From UBA8886 sp963578705 (GTDB lineage: Archaea > Thermoplasmatota > Poseidoniia > MGIII > CG-Epi1), in the NCBI GenBank assembly GCA_963578705.1, contig CAUZDT010000014.1:1-23880 (forward strand): a stretch of DNA of 23,880 nucleotides, read 5' to 3'. Position numbers and translations under genes: made by a program. The notes beneath the pieces were generated by a model, which saw nothing but the letters and a program-made list of their open reading frames with translations, was not told the origin of the DNA and made no database searches. Below are positions 1 through 8,487 of this stretch, one piece after another. Within the stretch, counting starts at the first letter, position 1. Every line of letters begins with the position of its first letter.

Positions 1-1
1 G

Positions 2-580
2 CTGGGGCTGCTACTGCTCTTCGGCTCGGCGCTGGTGGCGGCGCTCTGGGCGCTCTGGGCTGCCTCGACGCAGAGCTGGTTGCTCTGGCCGGTGGGGGGC
101 TTCACACTGCTCTTCCGGCTCGCGTCACCCCCCATCCTACTGCGCGCGCTCTCGCAGCGCCTTGGCCCACCCGCGGTTGGTGTGGCCAGCACGGCGACAC
201 TCGAGCAGTCGGTGACTGGCCTAGCGGTGGTGCTCGGCAGCTTTGCGCTTCTGGCGCCGTGGCTTGAGCCGACGCACGGGACGGCGATGGCGGCGGCCGA
301 GACCGGCCTCGCGACCGCCGTGGCGGTCTTCTCGTTCAGCCAGTTCTACTTGCTGCTCTTCATGGAGCGCATGCGCGAGGGACAGGCGCATTTCGCGTGG
401 GTTGCGGGGCTGCTGCTCGGCATAGGATTCATGGTGCTGACGCCGGCCTACCTGCCGGGGTTCCAGACGGCGTTCCGCACCACCTCAGCTCTGGGCTGGT
501 TCGGCGCGGCGGCGCTGTTCCATTACGGCCGGCAGCCGGACCCGCTGCCGCTGTTGCGGAAGCTGCGGTGGAACGGTTAA
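2..580 (+). CDS. Polytopic membrane protein, 5' end cut off
   Basis: The reading frame is open from base 2, so the start lies outside the window; a GTG at 35 is only an internal candidate. The visible protein is made of hydrophobic stretches (LGLLLLFGSALVAALWALWA, SVTGLAVVLGSFALLAPWL, ATAVAVFSFSQFYLLLFM, FAWVAGLLLGIGFMVL, TTSALGWFGAAALFHYG), consistent with about five or six membrane helices, and ends with a short basic tail (LLRKLRWNG) that would face the cytoplasm. I do not recognise a family and see no catalytic motif. The stop codon at 578-580 lies inside the TATA-like element used by the next gene. Confidence 0.7.
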   Translation: MGLLLLFGSALVAALWALWAASTQSWLLWPVGGFTLLFRLASPPILLRALSQRLGPPAVGVASTATLEQSVTGLAVVLGSFALLAPWLEPTHGTAMAAAETGLATAVAVFSFSQFYLLLFMERMREGQAHFAWVAGLLLGIGFMVLTPAYLPGFQTAFRTTSALGWFGAAALFHYGRQPDPLPLLRKLRWNG

Positions 581-584
581 ATCC
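575..584 (+). promoter_or_regulatory. TATA-like box for the DUF4430-like gene
   Basis: The sequence GGTTAAATCC overlaps the stop codon of the upstream gene. Its centre is about 25 nt before the ATG at 605, the spacing at which archaeal transcription would begin at or next to the start codon. No Shine-Dalgarno sequence lies before that ATG. Confidence 0.5.
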
Positions 585-604
585 CCTCCGTAAATGCGCC
601 ACAG

Positions 605-1066
605 ATGTCCAGCGAAACGTTACAAACGCTCGGCATAATCCTGCTGCTGAACGCGGTCGCGTGGGGCGGCTACGTCGCGTTGCAAGAAGAGCCTGACATC
701 GTCTACCGCTACCGCGAAATCGTCGCGGAGAGTGCTAACGTCACGGTCACGCTCGACTTCGGCGACGCCGGGGCTAACGCGACGACCGTTGTCAACGCGA
801 CGACGGTAAGCTTCGCTGGCATCGTTGTCACCAACGACACTTCGGCCTACGCGGCGACCATCGCGGCCGCGCGCGCCAACGGCTTTGCGGTCGGCGTAAC
901 GTGGTATTCCTTCGGCCCCTACATCCACACCCTCGATGGCGTCGCCGGAGACAGCGGTCGCTACTGGGAGCTCAAGCACAACGGCGCGTACTCGGTGGTC
1001 GGCGCCGGCGACCTGCAATTGCAGGACGGTGACGTCGTGATGTGGAAATACGTCGTCGCCGACTAG
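605..1066 (+). CDS. Membrane-anchored surface protein with DUF4430-like (transcobalamin C-terminal-like) domain
   Basis: The protein has 153 residues. One hydrophobic segment at residues 9-26 acts as signal anchor; the rest is predicted to be outside the cell. Four N-glycosylation sequons (N45, N58, N64, N77) support an external location. The C-terminal part (about 118-150) has the pattern YWELKHNGAY...L.DGDVV.WKY, which matches my recollection of DUF4430, a beta-rich domain related to the C-terminal domain of transcobalamin/intrinsic factor. In other organisms such domains occur in secreted proteins with cobalamin or unknown ligands; the ligand here is unknown. The ATG at 605 fits a leaderless start from the TATA-like box at 575-584. 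It converges on the acetoacetyl-CoA synthetase gene with a 4-nt gap. Confidence 0.72.
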   Translation: MSSETLQTLGIILLLNAVAWGGYVALQEEPDIVYRYREIVAESANVTVTLDFGDAGANATTVVNATTVSFAGIVVTNDTSAYAATIAAARANGFAVGVTWYSFGPYIHTLDGVAGDSGRYWELKHNGAYSVVGAGDLQLQDGDVVMWKYVVAD

Positions 1067-1070
1067 TAGT

Positions 1071-2996
<1,926 letters not shown>

Positions 2997-3024
2997 GACG
3001 CGGCAGCGCCCGCGACTGAAAAAG

Positions 3025-4095
3025 CTACAGCATCCCGGCTTTCTGGATAATCAGTAGCTGCTCGGTCGAGAGTTTTTCGCCGGTGAGGAACTTGCCGAAC
3101 AGCTCCTCGGCGTTCGCGACGTTCTCGATGGCGCTGGCGCCGGTCCCGCCCCTACGCCGCTCGGCGACCACCTTGTCGATGGCCGAAAGCTTCCGCAGCT
3201 GCTCGATATAATCTGCGTGCACTACGTCCGCCAGCTCCTTGGAGTTGACGAAGGCGCGCTGCGCGGCGTCCGCCTTGCGGCGGGCGATGCGGTTCGCCTT
3301 GAGCGCCTCGCGCATCATCTCGTGCGCCCGCTGCGCATCGTCGCGGACGCGCTTCATCTCGTGCGTCAGTTCCTTGCGCTTCTTCTCGCCGGCGCGGAAC
3401 AGGTCGCGCGCCCCGGCGACCTCTTCGTCGCTGTCCATCATTTCGTCCTGCTCGGTAATCTGCGCTTGCAGCGCGCCGATTTTCTCGACGAGCTCGCGCT
3501 CTTTTTTGATGCTCATCGAGCTGGTCATTTGCTTGATTTCCAGCTCCTGGATTTGGCGCCGCAGCTTCGGCACCGGCGGCAGGTGGGTGCCGGAGAAACG
3601 GGCGCGCTTCAGCGTCAGGAATTGCTCGCGCAGCTTGTCGACTTCGTCGAGCACCTCGCGCCGCTCGTCGCGCACCTGGCTCACGTCGAAGTTGAGGCCG
3701 TTGCGCAGGTTGCGCTGGTATTGCACCTGCTCCATCTGCACTTTCGCCTCATTGTTCAGCTCGTTGCGCTCGGCGGCATGCGACTGCGATTCGAGGTTCA
3801 TCTCGTCGCGCCGGATGCGTAGCACTTCGGCCGCCTCGTTGACTTCCTTGCGGTGCGCCTTGAGCTCCTTCTGCGAGAGCTCCGAGTAATTCATTGAGGG
3901 TTCCCCGGCTTTTTCCGTCGTGGCGCCGGCTTCTTCCAGCCGCGCCAGCAGCTCAGCCTTAGTGCCGGAGACCGGGAGTTCCTGCTCGCGCAGTTTCTCC
4001 TTCAGGTCGGCGACCTTCAGGCCAGCGTTTTCGCTGGGTGCAGGCGTGTTGCCTGCCGGGGCGTCGGGGGCGGGTTCCTCGATTTCGGTCTCCAT
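3025..4095 (-). CDS. SAP-domain / long coiled-coil protein at the end of the ribosomal operon
   Basis: The protein has 356 residues. After an acidic, proline-rich N-terminus, residues about 25-58 (LKVADLKEKLREQELPVSGT..ELLARLEE) form a SAP motif, a helix-extended loop-helix usually binding nucleic acid. From about 70 to 320 the sequence is almost entirely charged heptad-like helix, with many RE/KE/QE pairs, resembling the archaeal coiled-coil proteins of the COG1340 type. The C-terminus (AEELFGKFLTGEKLSTEQLLIIQ) is a short conserved-looking helical tail. The start ATG is preceded by GGGAG about 5 nt upstream; M68 (MNYSELSQKELK) is an alternative that would drop the SAP motif. It follows the L12 gene by 33 nt and is probably co-transcribed with it, hinting at a role near ribosomes or RNA. 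The molecular function is unknown. Confidence 0.8.
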   Translation of the reverse strand: METEIEEPAPDAPAGNTPAPSENAGLKVADLKEKLREQELPVSGTKAELLARLEEAGATTEKAGEPSMNYSELSQKELKAHRKEVNEAAEVLRIRRDEMNLESQSHAAERNELNNEAKVQMEQVQYQRNLRNGLNFDVSQVRDERREVLDEVDKLREQFLTLKRARFSGTHLPPVPKLRRQIQELEIKQMTSSMSIKKERELVEKIGALQAQITEQDEMMDSDEEVAGARDLFRAGEKKRKELTHEMKRVRDDAQRAHEMMREALKANRIARRKADAAQRAFVNSKELADVVHADYIEQLRKLSAIDKVVAERRRGGTGASAIENVANAEELFGKFLTGEKLSTEQLLIIQKAGML

Positions 4096-4128
4096 CGCTT
4101 CTCCCGGGGCAGGGCCCCGCTGGCGGGC

Positions 4129-4449
4129 CTAACCGAAGAGGGCACCGAGTCCTTCGACTGCTTCCTCTTCACTGACTTCTTCTTCCTCGGCTTCTGCTTC
4201 CTCTGCGGGGGCTTCCTTGTCGCCATCGTTGTCACCAGACGCGGCCGGAGCCGCAGCGGCTGCCGGGGCAGCTACTGCGGCGGTTGCCATGGCTTCCTCG
4301 ATATCCACGCCTTCCAGCGCGGCCACGAGGGCCTCGGCCCGTGCTTTGTCGGTCTTCAGGCCTGCGGCCTTAAGGACCTTGGTGACGTTTTTGGCGTCAA
4401 TCTCGGCGCCCGCCGAGTTGAGCAGCATTGCCGAATAGATGTATTCCAT
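4129..4449 (-). CDS. rpl12: Ribosomal protein L12 (P1 stalk protein)
   Basis: The acidic lateral-stalk protein of the large subunit, bound as dimers to L10/P0 and recruiting translation GTPases. Its 106 residues and layout are typical of the archaeal type: an N-terminal dimerisation helix domain (MEYIYSAMLLNSAGAEI..NVTKVLKAAGL), an alanine-rich hinge (about 57-72), a glutamate-rich stretch, and the conserved C-terminal tail GLGALFG. A strong Shine-Dalgarno AGGAGG (complement of 4459-4464) lies 9 nt before the ATG, which contrasts with the apparently leaderless first genes of other transcripts here. It is the third ribosomal gene of the operon, 30 nt after L10. Confidence 0.96.
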   Translation of the reverse strand: MEYIYSAMLLNSAGAEIDAKNVTKVLKAAGLKTDKARAEALVAALEGVDIEEAMATAAVAAPAAAAAPAASGDNDGDKEAPAEEAEAEEEEVSEEEAVEGLGALFG

Positions 4450-4458
4450 TTTTTGTTT

Positions 4459-4464
4459 CCTCCT
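4459..4464 (-). promoter_or_regulatory. Strong Shine-Dalgarno site of rpl12
   Basis: The minus strand reads AGGAGG 9 nt before the L12 ATG. A full-strength site fits the high copy number of L12 relative to L10 in the stalk. Most first genes in this window have no such site. Confidence 0.7.
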
Positions 4465-4479
4465 ATTCGAATAGTGCTC

Positions 4480-5472
4480 CTAATCCTGATCGGCGTCTTC
4501 CTCGGACGCCTCTTTTTCTTCCTCGTCTTCCGACTCCGACGCGGTTTCTGCCTTCGCGCCCGGCGCTGCGGCGGCGGGCGCCGCAGCGCCCTGCATCGCC
4601 CTCAGCTCATCGTCGGCACCGTCACCGGCGTGGCCGGCGACGCCCAGCATCTGCTGGTGCGCCTCGGCGAGCAGCGCGGCGATGGTCGCCTCCGACGGCC
4701 ACGCCACGGCGTGCGCCACGGCGAGTGCGTCGCGGCGCGCCTTCGAGAGCAGCGGCACCGTCGTGGTGTCGCTGAACCAGCGCGCATGCATCGCGAGGTT
4801 GAATGCTCCGGCGGTCGCTGATTGCAGCTGTCCGCGGAACTCGTCATAGTCAATATCCAGCACTTCGGGCGGGTAGAAGTTCTCACCATCGTATGCGCCG
4901 AGCAGCTCCATTCCCATCATAATCGGGAAGATTTCCAGCTTCGCCAGCGCCGAGGCCACTTGCGCCGAGATGGTGTCGCCCTCCGCGACGGCAACGTGCC
5001 GCTTGCGAAACACGATTTGCCCCTTCACGATGGCGGCCGGGAAGCCCGCCTGCTGGAATTCGCCCACGATGGGACCGGCCGGGAACGGCGTCGCCCCTTT
5101 CTCGATGACGATATCTGCGCTGGCGGTCTCGCCGCCCTTCGCGGGCGCCTGTGTCTGCGCCTCGCTGAGCATGCGGAAAATCGTGAACGGGCTCCCCTCG
5201 CCGGTCAGCAGCGCCAGCTGCTCCTTACGGAACGCGTCGGCCAGCTTCTCGAGCCCGGGGCGCTTGGCGGCGACGCCGTCAATGGCGCGGCGCAGTAGCC
5301 GGTTGCGGCTCATGCGCACGCGCACGCCGCGCTCGCGCAGCGACTTGCGCATTTCCATCATCTGCCGCGCGGGGATGCCGCTAACGTCGACCAGCGCGAC
5401 GACCGGCGCCGCGAGGTATTCCTCGAGCTGCGCAATCTCGTCGTGTTTCCATTGCGTGGCGACTGCCTGCAT
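4480..5472 (-). CDS. rpl10: Ribosomal protein L10 (P0 stalk base)
   Basis: The stalk-base protein that binds 23S rRNA and carries L12/P1 dimers. Its 330 residues match archaeal P0 proteins. The N-terminal L10 domain is clear (WKHDEIAQLEEYLAAPVVAL..VSGIPARQMMEMRKSLRERG, then RMSRNRLLRRAI). An archaeal/eukaryal insertion and C-terminal extension follow, with helical P1-binding spines, an alanine/proline hinge and a highly acidic tail (EDEEEKEASEEDADQD). Unlike many archaeal P0 proteins, I do not see the final GLxxLFG motif at the C-terminus; the tail simply ends in acidic residues. Its ATG overlaps the L1 stop codon by one base (position 5472), indicating translational coupling with L1. Confidence 0.95.
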   Translation of the reverse strand: MQAVATQWKHDEIAQLEEYLAAPVVALVDVSGIPARQMMEMRKSLRERGVRVRMSRNRLLRRAIDGVAAKRPGLEKLADAFRKEQLALLTGEGSPFTIFRMLSEAQTQAPAKGGETASADIVIEKGATPFPAGPIVGEFQQAGFPAAIVKGQIVFRKRHVAVAEGDTISAQVASALAKLEIFPIMMGMELLGAYDGENFYPPEVLDIDYDEFRGQLQSATAGAFNLAMHARWFSDTTTVPLLSKARRDALAVAHAVAWPSEATIAALLAEAHQQMLGVAGHAGDGADDELRAMQGAAAPAAAAPGAKAETASESEDEEEKEASEEDADQD

Positions 5473-6092
5473 CAGATCCTCACCGCCTTGCCCATGGTAG
5501 TCTTGACCCAGACCGAGGCGATATTCTGGTCGCCGCGGTCGAGGTGCGACTCAATTCGCTTCAGGACCGTCTCTAGGTTCTCGGCCAGCTTTTCCTGCTC
5601 CATCGCCACGTTGCCAATCGCGACGTGGAAGGTGGGGCGGTCGCGCGACCGCAGCACCACCAGGTTGCGCAGCCCCTCGATGATGCGCGCGATGTCGGCG
5701 GTCGGTGGCACCGGCCGCGGCATCTTGCCGCGCGGCCCCAGCACGACGCCCAGCGACTTGCCGATGTCAGCCATCATGCTGATTTCGGCGACGAAGTAGT
5801 CGATGCCGTCGACGACCCTGCGTGCGCGGCGCTTGTTGTCGGCAAGGTCGCCCAGCTCCTCGGGAGTAATTATCAGGTCGGCGTGCGCCTTCGCCTTCTC
5901 GGCCAGCTCCTTGCGCGCGAAGACGCCAACCTTCGCCGGACGCCCACGGCCGTGCGGCAGCGCCAGCTCGTCGTTGATGCGCTTTTGCGGGTTCTGCAGG
6001 TCGACATCGCGCAGGTTAATCGCTACATCTACCGTCTCGGTGAACTTGCGCTCTTTGCGCGTCTCGAGCGCGTCTGCGATAGCCTGCTTCAC
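5472..6092 (-). CDS. rpl1: Ribosomal protein L1
   Basis: The L1-stalk protein, which binds 23S rRNA near the E site and, in several archaea and bacteria, represses its own mRNA. Its 206 residues match the archaeal form. The N-terminus aligns with known archaeal L1 (ALETRKERKFTETVDVAINLRDVDLQNP, then ELALPHGRGRPAKVGVFA), and the hallmark GPRGKMPRPVP is present at about 120-130. The start is a GTG; no other in-frame start codon lies between it and the promoter, and the alignment supports it. First gene of the L1-L10-L12 operon; L11, often beside it in archaea, is not in this window. A leader hairpin at 6115-6146 may be its autoregulatory site. Confidence 0.95.
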   Translation of the reverse strand: MKQAIADALETRKERKFTETVDVAINLRDVDLQNPQKRINDELALPHGRGRPAKVGVFARKELAEKAKAHADLIITPEELGDLADNKRRARRVVDGIDYFVAEISMMADIGKSLGVVLGPRGKMPRPVPPTADIARIIEGLRNLVVLRSRDRPTFHVAIGNVAMEQEKLAENLETVLKRIESHLDRGDQNIASVWVKTTMGKAVRI

Positions 6093-6114
6093 GTCGCCTG
6101 CGATGGTTTCACCC

Positions 6115-6146
6115 CCGTAGTGTGCGGAGCAGCGCTCCTCCTACGG
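6115..6146 (-). promoter_or_regulatory. Leader hairpin with asymmetric internal loop upstream of rpl1
   Basis: Read as minus-strand RNA: outer stem CCGUAG/CUACGG (6 bp, complement of 6141-6146 and 6115-6120), an internal loop of 2 nt (GA) against 5 nt (GCACA), upper stem GGAGC/GCUCC (5 bp), and triloop GCU. It begins about where transcription should start and ends 22 nt before the L1 GTG. Two stems around an asymmetric loop are the general form of L1-binding sites in rRNA and in L1 mRNAs; the exact conserved bases are not verified. An AGGAGG (complement of 6137-6142) lies inside the fold, too far from the GTG (44 nt) to act as its ribosome-binding site. Confidence 0.5.
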
Positions 6147-6168
6147 ACTTCGCGCCGCACCCGGGGGC

Positions 6169-6176
6169 GTATTTAA
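6169..6176 (-). promoter_or_regulatory. TATA box of the ribosomal protein operon
   Basis: The minus strand reads TTAAATAC in the 88-nt gap between the PheS stop and the L1 start. Transcription should begin near 6145-6147, giving an mRNA with a leader of about 54 nt. This differs from most promoters in the window, which sit about 26 nt before the start codon. Confidence 0.6.
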
Positions 6177-6180
6177 GGAT

Positions 6181-7662
6181 TCAGCGCGCAGTCTTCAGCC
6201 ATTCCAGGTCGGACTGGTAGAGCATGCGGATGTCCTTCAGCCCCAGCCGCAGCATCGCCAGTCGCTCCAAGCCGAGCCCCCACGCCAGCACCGGCGTATC
6301 GATGCCGAAAGGCGCGGTGACCTCGGGGCGGAAGATGCCGGAGCCGCCCAGCTCGAGCCAGCGGTCGCCGAACTTCACCTCGATTTCCATCGACGGCTCG
6401 GTGTAGGGGAAATAGGCGGGGCGCACGCGGACGTCGGGGAAACCCATGCGGCGGTAGAACTCCTTCAGCACGCCAATCAGCATCCCGAAGCTCGCCTCCT
6501 CCTCCATGATGATGCCCTCGACCTGCGTGAACTCCGGCAGGTGCGTCGCGTCGACCGCCTCGCGCCGGAAGACGCGCCCGACGGAGAAGACCCGCACCGG
6601 CGGCTCGCGGTGCTCCGACAGGTAGCGGATGGTGCTGACCGTCGTGTGCGTCCGCAGCAGCGCCTGCTGGGCGACCTCGCGCGACCAGTCGTAGCGCCAG
6701 CCGGTCGAGCCAGTGTCGCCGCCGGTCTCGTGGACCGCCTTGACCGCCGCGACCGCCTCTTCGTCGTCGAGCAGAAATGACTTCGGGTCGTCCAGATACA
6801 GGGTGTCCTGCAGCTCGCGCGCCGGGTGGTCCTGCGGGATAAAGAGCGCGTCCATGTTCCAGAACGCCGACTCGACATAGTCGCCCTCGATTTCGGTAAA
6901 GCCCATTTGGAGGAAGATGCTGCGAATCTCCTCGGCGAAGCGCGTCAGCGGGTGCAGCGTCGCCTGCGGCGCGCTTTCGGCCTGCGTCTCGAGCGAGTAG
7001 CGCTGGAAGCGCCCCTCGCGCCATTCGCCCGACTGGAGCATCTCGGGCGTCACCTCGCCCAGCAGCTCCTCGCCGCTCAATTCGTCGAGCGCCATTCGCC
7101 CCGCCTCGGTGATGCGCAGCGTCCGCGCGATCTGCTGGCTGCGGTCGAGAATCTGCCGCCCCTGCAGCAGCTTCAGCCCCTTCGGGTCGAGGCTGTCGAT
7201 CGGCTGCGCGCCGTCGGCTAGCTGCCGCAGCAGCGGCTCGTCAGCCCCTTCCGGTGCGTCGTCCCGCGCGGGAGTCAGCATCACGCCGTCATCGCTCTTC
7301 TCAAGCCACGCCCACTGCTTGCGCTTGAGCCAGCCAATCACGATGCGCGCCTCGTCGGTGGTGAGCGGGCCGTCGGCGAGCTTGCTGGCGGTCGCGGCGC
7401 CGTGTTCGTTGAGCCACTCAATCGCGCGCCGTTCGGGGAGCCCTTCGACCGCGTAACGCTGCCCCTCCTCGTTCAGTCCGACCAGTTCGGTCCCCGTCTC
7501 CTCGATTTCGGCCAGCTCCTTGGTGCGCAGCCAGGAGGCGGCCGAGATCGCTTCCTGCTCACCGAGGCCGGCCGCCGCCGCGGCGGCGGCCGGCGAGAGC
7601 TCGCCAGCGGCGAGCGCACGGAGCACTTTCTGTTCGTTGGCGGAGAGGTCCACGGCGTGCAA
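6181..7662 (-). CDS. pheS: Phenylalanyl-tRNA synthetase alpha subunit
   Basis: The catalytic subunit that, with the beta subunit, charges tRNA-Phe. Its 493 residues are the longer archaeal/eukaryal form. Residues 1-220 are winged-helix-like modules (ANEQKVLRALAAGELSP..., repeated helix-turn-helix-like units). The class II catalytic core follows: HPLTRFAEEIRSIFLQMGF (motif 1 region, 237-255), the archaeal-type GSTGWRYDWS (318-327), motif 2 FSVGRVFRREAVDATH (359-374) and motif 3 GLGLERLAMLRLG (from about 462). The beta subunit gene pheT is not in the window. It starts 11 nt after the upstream kinase gene and is probably co-transcribed with it. Confidence 0.96.
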   Translation of the reverse strand: MHAVDLSANEQKVLRALAAGELSPAAAAAAAGLGEQEAISAASWLRTKELAEIEETGTELVGLNEEGQRYAVEGLPERRAIEWLNEHGAATASKLADGPLTTDEARIVIGWLKRKQWAWLEKSDDGVMLTPARDDAPEGADEPLLRQLADGAQPIDSLDPKGLKLLQGRQILDRSQQIARTLRITEAGRMALDELSGEELLGEVTPEMLQSGEWREGRFQRYSLETQAESAPQATLHPLTRFAEEIRSIFLQMGFTEIEGDYVESAFWNMDALFIPQDHPARELQDTLYLDDPKSFLLDDEEAVAAVKAVHETGGDTGSTGWRYDWSREVAQQALLRTHTTVSTIRYLSEHREPPVRVFSVGRVFRREAVDATHLPEFTQVEGIIMEEEASFGMLIGVLKEFYRRMGFPDVRVRPAYFPYTEPSMEIEVKFGDRWLELGGSGIFRPEVTAPFGIDTPVLAWGLGLERLAMLRLGLKDIRMLYQSDLEWLKTAR

Positions 7663-7673
7663 TCCCGCCTGCT

Positions 7674-8444
7674 CTAAAGCGTTGCCCAGAGCGGCTCGAG
7701 CTGCGCCAGCTGCCGTAGGATTTCGTCGCGCACGTCGGGCGGCTGTTTGCCGTCGGTATCGACGATGAGGTCGTAGCCGGCCGGGTCGCGGTAATCAAAA
7801 CCGTAGAGCTCGAGGTAGCGCTGCCGGTCGTCATCGTCGCGGCGCGTGTTGTCGCGCAACTGCGCCGCGACGTCGGCAGCGCCCTTCAGCTTCAGCGCCG
7901 CGACCGCCTCGGCCAGCGCCGCGAGCGTCTCCGGCTCGCCCGGCGGCAGCGTGTCGCGCGCCAGCCGACCGGCGTCCTCGCCCAGCTCGCGCTTCAGGAA
8001 CCGCACCGCCTGTTCGCGCCGCGAGCAGCGGAAGTAGAGCCGCGCCATGTTCTCCTTGCCGAGCGACGCCATGAAGCCGCCGAGCCAGCCCGGCTGCCGT
8101 CCCTCGATGGCCACCATACTCCCGTCGAGCCCCGCGCCGCCAATCCACTCGCAGGTGGTGTAGTCAATCTCGACATCTATCCCGCGCTCGGTCAGCAGCC
8201 GCCGCGCCTGCTCCGCGACCGAGATGCCACGCCGCGCTGCCGCCTCGCGGAATAGCCCGCCGACCGAGCGGCAGACGCCGCTGTAGTGGCCGGCCAGCAT
8301 CCGCGCCTGCGTCGACTTGCCGGTCAGCTGGTCACCGGCGATCAGGATGACCGGCAGCGGCGTGACGGTCGCCATCAGCCGCTCGACCGCGTCCGGCCCG
8401 ATGTGGGTCGTGAAGGCGCGCTCGATGCCCTTGAGCGGGTCCAC
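7674..8444 (-). CDS. Cytidylate-kinase-like P-loop kinase
   Basis: The protein has 256 residues. Residues 32-45 (VILIAGDQLTGKST) form a Walker A motif, but with a DQLT filling where nucleoside monophosphate kinases usually have a glycine/proline-rich loop. The C-terminal segment DDDDRQRYLELYGFDYRDPAGYDLIVDT resembles the end of archaeal CMP kinases (pattern RY...YG.D..D...YDL.I.T). A 30-residue N-terminal extension precedes the P-loop and the protein is longer than typical archaeal Cmk (about 180-200), so the substrate is uncertain. The start is a GTG with a TATA-like box (8466-8473) about 26 nt upstream, so it heads a leaderless kinase-pheS transcript. It could instead be another member of the (d)NMP or small-molecule kinase group. 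Confidence 0.7.
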   Translation of the reverse strand: MDPLKGIERAFTTHIGPDAVERLMATVTPLPVILIAGDQLTGKSTQARMLAGHYSGVCRSVGGLFREAAARRGISVAEQARRLLTERGIDVEIDYTTCEWIGGAGLDGSMVAIEGRQPGWLGGFMASLGKENMARLYFRCSRREQAVRFLKRELGEDAGRLARDTLPPGEPETLAALAEAVAALKLKGAADVAAQLRDNTRRDDDDRQRYLELYGFDYRDPAGYDLIVDTDGKQPPDVRDEILRQLAQLEPLWATL

Positions 8445-8465
8445 GACGGCGCACCGCCAGCCACC

Positions 8466-8473
8466 GGTTAAGA
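8466..8473 (-). promoter_or_regulatory. TATA-like box for the kinase-pheS transcript
   Basis: The minus strand reads TCTTAACC, centred about 26 nt before the GTG at 8444, in the 43-nt gap after the taw1 stop. Spacing predicts a leaderless mRNA beginning at or next to the GTG. Confidence 0.5.
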
Positions 8474-8487
8474 CGGTTGTGCGTTCT

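Noticed and set aside
4106..4118. GC-rich hairpin GGGGC-AGG-GCCCC between L12 and the coiled-coil gene
   Set aside because: Short stem with a 3-nt loop and no T-run after it; GC-rich hairpins like this are common here, so I do not call it a terminator.
6089..6112. Seven-codon leader frame (GTG at 6112) whose TGA overlaps the L1 GTG
   Set aside because: The stop-start overlap is suggestive, but there is no ribosome-binding site at the right distance and the peptide shows no attenuation-type codon run; probably chance.
6173..7024. Minus-strand frame of about 283 codons overlapping pheS
   Set aside because: It is out of frame with the well-supported synthetase and is full of Arg, Ala and Gly, as expected for a shifted frame in high-GC DNA.
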